From CAZESH01 sp964514665 (GTDB taxonomy: Bacteria > Bacillota > Bacilli > Paenibacillales > KCTC-25726), in contig CAZESH010000142.1 of assembly GCA_964514665.1 (NCBI GenBank), positions 1-10,577 of the forward strand: a stretch of DNA of 10,577 nt. The letters are read 5' to 3'. Positions 7,079 to 10,577 of the stretch are shown here, one piece after another. Made by a program: the position numbers and the translations under genes. Each line of letters opens with the position of its first letter. Positions within the stretch are counted from its first letter, which is position 1. A model generated the notes under the pieces. That model ran no database searches and had not been told where the DNA came from. It worked only from the letters and a program-made list of their open reading frames with translations.

Positions 7079-7106
7079 ATTATGTGACATAGGGAATGAA
7101 GCGCAA
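7079..7106 (-). promoter_or_regulatory. Possible promoter of the mutarotase operon
   Basis: On the minus strand CATAAT (7079-7084) lies 16 bases after TTGCGC (7101-7106). The -10 matches sigma-A well and the -35 only in TTG. It lies between the terminator of the upstream operon and the AGGAGG of the mutarotase gene, where a promoter must be. No clear CcpA-type operator is visible. Confidence 0.28.
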
Positions 7107-7210
7107 TTTTCAATTTTCTGTTTAATAGACCTTTTTCCAATCGCAAGGTGATACCAAAAACATGCTTGGATTAAACATTTTCCGTCAATAGATTTTTTTT
7201 ATTTCAGTGT
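7107..7210. other. AT-rich intergenic stretch
   Basis: Together with the sites on either side this makes up the 243-base gap between the permease remnant and the mutarotase gene. It is AT-rich and has no coding potential that I can recognise. A TTGACG occurs on the minus strand, but nothing like a -10 follows at the right distance. The upstream control region of the mutarotase operon probably lies here. Confidence 0.4.
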
Positions 7211-7248
7211 AAAAAATCGGCCACATCCAACGAATAAAGTGACCGTTT
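7211..7248 (-). terminator. Rho-independent terminator of the PhyH-like operon
   Basis: The minus strand has CGGTCAC, a 14-base loop, then GTGGCCG and ATTTTTT. The seven-base stem contains a single G-U pair; three A before it can pair with the T run, so it could act in both directions. It lies just past the permease remnant and separates the operon at 7569-10577 from the mutarotase operon. Confidence 0.65.
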
Positions 7249-7288
7249 CTGAATTATTATTCACAAATTCGATTTTGTCATTTGGCTC

Positions 7289-7561
7289 CTAATCTTCGCC
7301 AAGTTTGACGGCTTGAGCGATTTTCATATGGCTTAACAGCCAGGACAAGATGCCAAGTGCCGTAATCAGCATGACCAGGGTGAGCAAAGTCAATTGCAAA
7401 GTGTCTCCGGAACGGATCATGATCTCGAAAGGAGGTACAATTTTCCCCGGATCAAAAGCCAACTGGAACAAAAATTCCGGCCAGGTTCAAGGAAGCGAAA
7501 GGGCCACCCCGCCGGATAGCCCAACAGCATCCAAAAATATATATATTTCCGATGAAATCAT
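7289..7561 (-). pseudogene. C-terminal remnant of an FtsX-like ABC transporter permease
   Basis: A single frame of 91 codons reads EIYIFLDAVGLSGGVALSLP, an in-frame TGA, then TWPEFLFQLAFDPGKIVPPF. A hydrophobic helix (TLQLTLLTLVMLITALGILSWLL) and the tail MKIAQAVKLGED follow. A pair of membrane helices flanking a short external segment and ending in a basic stretch plus LGED/GE is how FtsX/MacB-type permeases end. About 300 residues of front part are absent, and the TGA breaks what is left, probably from TGG. The remnant begins eight bases after the stop of the PhyH-like gene, in the same direction, and is followed by a terminator. A short living membrane protein of 60 residues starting at a TTG (7471) is conceivable but unlikely, since I see no ribosome binding site for it. 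Confidence 0.6.
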
Positions 7562-7568
7562 TCATTCC

Positions 7569-8378
7569 CTACAAATACTCGCCTTCGATCTGCGGTATTT
7601 CTCGCTGGACATCGATAGGAATGCGATCATCGCCCGCCAACTTGCGCCAGAAATACAGTTTTTGAAACATGTCCTTGCGTGACTCATTGGCCATCCACGG
7701 ATGTCCTTTGCGCAACATATTCAGAACGTCTTCCGAATCGTATCCCTCCATTTGAAACAAACGGGTTTGCTTCACCTGAGGAGAGGTGCGCATCTTGAAT
7801 ACATACCTTGTGCGATCCGTTGCATTCGGCTGCGCACAGTGCCAAATATTGGAGTGCAGAAATGCAACTGACCCCGCCTTAGCGACAAGGTGCCGCTGAC
7901 CTAGAATGTTTTTATAGCGGCCAACGGAAGATGAACAAGCCCGACGCATGTGCGAGCCCGGCAGCACGAGGGTAGGCCCCATTTCAAGCGGTGTATCGTG
8001 CATGAAATAAAAAGGCTGCATGTCGAATATCGTCGGGTCCGGGAACATCTCTTGCATATCGACATGATATTCCTGCGCTTGTTTATGTTTTCCTGGAACG
8101 ATATGCAAAAAAGAGTGGTGATAGTGCCATCCCGGTCCGACCAAACTTTCGATGATTCCCCTAATCTTCGGCAACCGGAAGACCTCTCTCAACGCTTGTG
8201 ATCTGTTCCAAAACTCATTTTGCTTCTGGCCCTCTTGAGTTTTATAAACCTGGGCATCCGCCAGTACGGCTTTATTCAACTCATCCGGCACGATCGATTC
8301 AAAAAGAATGTATCCGTCCCGTACAAATTCAGCCATTTCCTTAGCGGTCAACAAGTGATTCCGTACCGATTCACTCAC
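7569..8378 (-). CDS. Phytanoyl-CoA dioxygenase (PhyH) family protein
   Basis: This predicted Fe(II)/2-oxoglutarate-dependent oxygenase has 269 residues from the GTG at 8378. The iron triad is visible: His105 and Asp107 in EYHVDMQE, and His180 in NIWHCAQPN. Arg189/Arg191 in TDRTRY is placed to bind 2-oxoglutarate. MGPTLVLPGSH upstream of the distal His is typical PhyH. The GTG overlaps the upstream stop (GTGAGTGA), with GGAGG only three bases before it, suggesting translational coupling. Longer in-frame starts (ATG at 8411, or 8480) lie inside the upstream gene, have no ribosome binding site and add an unlike N-terminus. Bacterial members hydroxylate very varied small molecules, so the substrate is open. 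Co-transcription with two TIM-barrel sugar enzymes points to a polyol, sugar acid or related natural product. Confidence 0.82.
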   Translation of the reverse strand: MSESVRNHLLTAKEMAEFVRDGYILFESIVPDELNKAVLADAQVYKTQEGQKQNEFWNRSQALREVFRLPKIRGIIESLVGPGWHYHHSFLHIVPGKHKQAQEYHVDMQEMFPDPTIFDMQPFYFMHDTPLEMGPTLVLPGSHMRRACSSSVGRYKNILGQRHLVAKAGSVAFLHSNIWHCAQPNATDRTRYVFKMRTSPQVKQTRLFQMEGYDSEDVLNMLRKGHPWMANESRKDMFQKLYFWRKLAGDDRIPIDVQREIPQIEGEYL

Positions 8379-8664
8379 AAACCTCCACCATCCTCTCCAG
8401 AACAAATTCATTGGGAATATGTCCCGTTTCATTCTCATGTCCATAATCATAATAGGGCGTGACGGGATAAGTAATAACACGCCATCCGTCTCTCATGGCG
8501 TCCAGCACAGTACGATACAACGGTTCAACAGAATCGCCGGTCCGCATCTGCAGAGCATCCTTGGACAGCGATGAATCATACAGCGACCATGCCACGACAT
8601 GGGATTCCGGATTGGGACTGGCTGTGCACAATATGAGAAGCTGCTGCCTTGTTTTCCGTTCCAT
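8371..8664 (-). CDS. Small protein of unknown family next to PhyH
   Basis: I do not recognise the family. It is 97 residues, soluble, without signal peptide or membrane segment. Strand-like LLILCTASP near the N-terminus, then HVVAWSLYD, a helix-like region with VEPLYRTVLDAMRDGWRVI, and a C-terminal part rich in Tyr, Pro and His (TPYYDYGHENETGHIPNEF) suggest a compact alpha/beta fold. The Tyr/His-rich stretch could bind a metal or ligand, but nothing proves it. The ATG at 8664 has AGGGA five bases upstream. The stop overlaps the GTG of the PhyH gene by eight bases, and the UxuA-like gene ends 29 bases upstream. The tight placement makes it very likely a real gene, perhaps a partner of the dioxygenase. 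Confidence 0.68.
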   Translation of the reverse strand: MERKTRQQLLILCTASPNPESHVVAWSLYDSSLSKDALQMRTGDSVEPLYRTVLDAMRDGWRVITYPVTPYYDYGHENETGHIPNEFVLERMVEVCE

Positions 8665-8693
8665 ATTTATCCCTGCTTTCCTATTGGTATTTT

Positions 8694-9650
8694 TTAATTA
8701 TTTATCTGCAACTCCGCTTCCGCACGCTGCAGCAGCGCACGCATATACCCGATCGCATATGCCGTGCCGCAGCCTGCTCCCATAGATGGTTCAAACTCCG
8801 GGGTATGGTCCAGCGTGACCGTCCCTTGATAGTCCGACTCCCGCAAGGTTTTCATAACTTTGTACATGTCCATATAGCCATTGTCCAAAAAGGTTTCCTT
8901 GAATTTGGGGAGCGGTGAACTCACATTTCTGAAGTGAACGATGAAGATCTTGTTTCGTTTGGCAAAATATCGGATGGCTCCAAGCAAATCCCCGAATTGA
9001 TCTCCTCCTTCAAGCCAACAGCCCGTGCAAAACTCCATTCCGAAATAGTTGCTCTCAGCCATTTGAAAAGCACGCTCATAATCGGCAAACCTGTAAATCA
9101 AGCTAGGAATGCCGCCGTACATTGGAGCAGGCGGGTCATTAGGATGTAGAGAAAGCCTTACTCCAGCCTCCTCCGCAACTGGGATCATTTTATCGATAAA
9201 ATAGTTGAAATTATTCCATATTTCTTCTCTGTCATATTCCCTGCCATGCGTGTAAGGCCGCTGCATCATTTCATCCAAATCGACACTTCTTGTCCTGGCT
9301 CCTCGCGTTTCACTGTCTGCGGAGCTCCAAACCCGAGTCGGCTCCCATGTAAAAGTAGTCGTATGGATTCCTGCTTGGCTTAAATTTCGAATAAAGGCTT
9401 GAAATTGTTCGATTTTTTCATCCCGACCCGGCAAGGCCAAGTGGATCTTGTCGGATTTGGCCAGCTCCATGCATCCTGCATTGTAAAGGGTTAGGCCAGC
9501 CTGTTCCACGCGCTTCCGCAAATGCAACAAATAGGGCAGACTCGTTTGTTCAGGCTGCAGCCACGTATACACACATCCCGCACCCAATTGTCTTGCGAAT
9601 AAAAGCTCGGCATCGCTAGGATCCGGTCGAATCAGTACAGAAAATTCCAT
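8694..9650 (-). CDS. UxuA-like (mannonate dehydratase family) TIM-barrel protein
   Basis: This is a xylose-isomerase-like TIM barrel of the UxuA family; UxuA itself dehydrates D-mannonate to 2-keto-3-deoxy-D-gluconate. Counting from the ATG at 9650 (318 residues), the family's metal residues are all visible: His169 in SLHPNDPP, Cys208 in MEFCTGCW, His239 in IVHFRNV and Asp281 in TLDHTPE. KFKETFLDNGYMDMYKVM is also characteristic. The ATG has GAGGGG six bases upstream; a GTG at 9680 overlapping the previous stop (GTGA) would add ten residues and has a weaker site. At 318 residues it is clearly shorter than E. coli UxuA (about 390). No uxaC, uxuB or kdgK is seen beside it, so a different acid-sugar substrate is quite possible and the name uxuA is not assigned. 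Confidence 0.8.
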   Translation of the reverse strand: MEFSVLIRPDPSDAELLFARQLGAGCVYTWLQPEQTSLPYLLHLRKRVEQAGLTLYNAGCMELAKSDKIHLALPGRDEKIEQFQAFIRNLSQAGIHTTTFTWEPTRVWSSADSETRGARTRSVDLDEMMQRPYTHGREYDREEIWNNFNYFIDKMIPVAEEAGVRLSLHPNDPPAPMYGGIPSLIYRFADYERAFQMAESNYFGMEFCTGCWLEGGDQFGDLLGAIRYFAKRNKIFIVHFRNVSSPLPKFKETFLDNGYMDMYKVMKTLRESDYQGTVTLDHTPEFEPSMGAGCGTAYAIGYMRALLQRAEAELQINN

Positions 9651-9676
9651 TCCGCACCCCTCTTCTCGTGAATTTT

Positions 9677-10498
9677 TCACCGATTCCCTTTCATGAACGG
9701 CAGCATACTTTGATAAACCTGCTCTGAAACTTCCTCAACCGGAAGATTCCACAACGCTTCGTTGAAAATCTCAACAGAGTAATAGCCTTCATAGCCAAGT
9801 GCCATCAATTTATCGATCATGGCTCCAATCGGGACAATCCCATTGCCCGGAATAACCCGGTTCATGTCGGTCATGATTTCCACCGGCACATCTTCCAGAT
9901 CCGTAACATGAACCAATGCGATATCTTCCGCCTTCAGCAGCGAAAGGTCTTCGAGCTTGGACGGGCTTTTATGAAAATGACAGGTATCGAAAACAAACTT
10001 GATGTTTGGATGGTTCGTTTTGTTCAAAATGAGCTTCACGGTATGAATACTGTTGATCGGCTTGCAGTAGTTGAATTCCAGCGCCAGAATGACGTCATAG
10101 GGCTGCGCCGTATTGGCAAGCGCTACCAAATAATCGGCCAAATCATCGTAGCTGGACTCCTTAAGCTGATCGGGCGCATTGCAGCCCGAGATGTATACGG
10201 AGCAGCCCAACTGCTGCATAAGAGCGAAATCCTCTTTCATCGCATCGATGCATGCTTGCCTCGCATCGGTGTCTCCGAACGCTTGATAATAGGCATTTCT
10301 TGAGCAGGCGGACACTGGGGTTAGCCCATGGTTTTGGAACAATTGTTTCAATTCGTTCATGGAGTGGTTTTGCAGATAATCGTGTACTTTCCATAAAGTG
10401 ATTTCAACCGCGGTAAAGCCCGCCTTGTGATATGCCACAAAATCCTCCTCTAAGGCGGCGTGCATCGTTGTAATTTCATTCATGCAAAGTCTGTTCAT
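9677..10498 (-). CDS. Sugar phosphate isomerase/epimerase family protein (xylose-isomerase-like TIM barrel)
   Basis: This 273-residue TIM barrel is of the AP_endonuc_2 type (PF01261; relatives include IolE, IolI and hydroxypyruvate isomerase). Metal-site residues at the expected strand ends are Glu141 (ALEFNY), Asp171 and His174 (FDTCHFHKS), His197 (VHVTD) and Glu243 (SVEIFNE). PGNGIVPIG near 217-225 is the usual loop. The ATG at 10498 has GGGGAG eight bases upstream. It directly precedes the UxuA-like gene (stop and possible GTG overlap by two bases) and follows another reading frame after 17 bases. It would isomerise or epimerise a keto-sugar, inositol derivative or similar compound; the family does not fix the substrate. 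Confidence 0.82.
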   Translation of the reverse strand: MNRLCMNEITTMHAALEEDFVAYHKAGFTAVEITLWKVHDYLQNHSMNELKQLFQNHGLTPVSACSRNAYYQAFGDTDARQACIDAMKEDFALMQQLGCSVYISGCNAPDQLKESSYDDLADYLVALANTAQPYDVILALEFNYCKPINSIHTVKLILNKTNHPNIKFVFDTCHFHKSPSKLEDLSLLKAEDIALVHVTDLEDVPVEIMTDMNRVIPGNGIVPIGAMIDKLMALGYEGYYSVEIFNEALWNLPVEEVSEQVYQSMLPFMKGNR

Positions 10499-10506
10499 TC
10501 GTGATC
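10499..10506 (-). promoter_or_regulatory. Spacer before the isomerase start, no promoter
   Basis: Only eight bases separate GGGGAG from the ATG. The gap to the upstream stop codon is 17 bases in total, so no promoter fits here and the isomerase gene must be transcribed from further upstream. Confidence 0.4.
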
Positions 10507-10515
10507 TCCCCAGTT

Positions 10516-10577
10516 CTATTCTTTATCTGAAAAATAGACGAAGTCTAATTTGCGGACATAACGGTAGACTTGTTCGA
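10516..10577 (-). CDS. 3' end of an unknown gene (rest outside window)
   Basis: The frame that ends with TAG at 10516-10518 reads EQVYRYVRKLDFVYFSDKE and stays open to the right edge. The other two minus-strand frames stop or read poorly. Nineteen residues are too few to name a family. The 17-base distance to the isomerase start and the ribosome binding site directly after the stop make it the probable preceding gene of the same operon. Confidence 0.42.
   Translation of the reverse strand, partial: EQVYRYVRKLDFVYFSDKE

Noticed and set aside
7191..7218. GATTTTTT...AAAAAATC repeat as a second terminator
   Set aside because: The stem is almost only A-T pairs with a 12-base loop. It overlaps the T run of the better G+C stem at 7211-7248, so it is probably incidental.
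9908..10303. A 131-residue plus-strand open frame inside the isomerase gene
   Set aside because: It is the antisense shadow of an intact TIM-barrel gene and has no start signal.

Overview
The window looks like chromosome from a spore-forming Bacillota of the Paenibacillus/Cohnella type. The main reason is the convergent pair at the left end: a LytH/YunA-type cortex endopeptidase and the sporulation protein YunB. Ribosome binding sites are strong (GGAGG-like), some starts are TTG or GTG, and the sugar-catabolism families are ones common in Paenibacillus. All family calls come from reading motifs; no database was searched.

Layout. (1) Positions 2-1817 hold the 3' part of lytH (+) and all of yunB (-), with stop codons one base apart. 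(2) Everything right of yunB that can be read as a gene or gene remnant is on the minus strand. Nearest yunB is a YcsN/YdhF-like aldo/keto reductase (TTG start), followed by a probable terminator at 1890-1918. (3) Positions 2930-3802 are a graveyard: the first half of one aldo/keto reductase, the 3' part of a TIM-barrel sugar isomerase/epimerase with stops and a frameshift, and a middle piece of an aldo/keto reductase. (4) Positions 3839-7042 are a compact operon, in transcription order: RhaM-family mutarotase, L-galactose/L-fucose-dehydrogenase-type aldo/keto reductase, LgoD/YjjN-like zinc dehydrogenase, and COG3618 lactonase. (5) Positions 7289-7561 are a dead C-terminal remnant of an FtsX-type ABC permease, followed by a good intrinsic terminator at 7211-7248. 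(6) Positions 7569-10577 are a second operon: the end of an unknown gene, a xylose-isomerase-like TIM barrel, a UxuA-like protein, a 97-residue protein of unknown family, and a phytanoyl-CoA-dioxygenase-like protein. Spacing is short or overlapping throughout.

How the genes may work together. The operon at 3839-7042 reads as an oxidative route for an L-hexose. The mutarotase would interconvert anomers, the aldo/keto reductase would oxidise C1 to a lactone, and the amidohydrolase would open the lactone. The LgoD-like enzyme would oxidise the aldonate (L-galactonate to D-tagaturonate in the E. coli enzyme). L-galactose or L-fucose is the likeliest substrate; this is inference. The second operon is clearly small-molecule or sugar catabolism, but its substrate cannot be read from the sequence. 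No transporter, regulator, RNA gene, CRISPR array or complete insertion sequence was seen.
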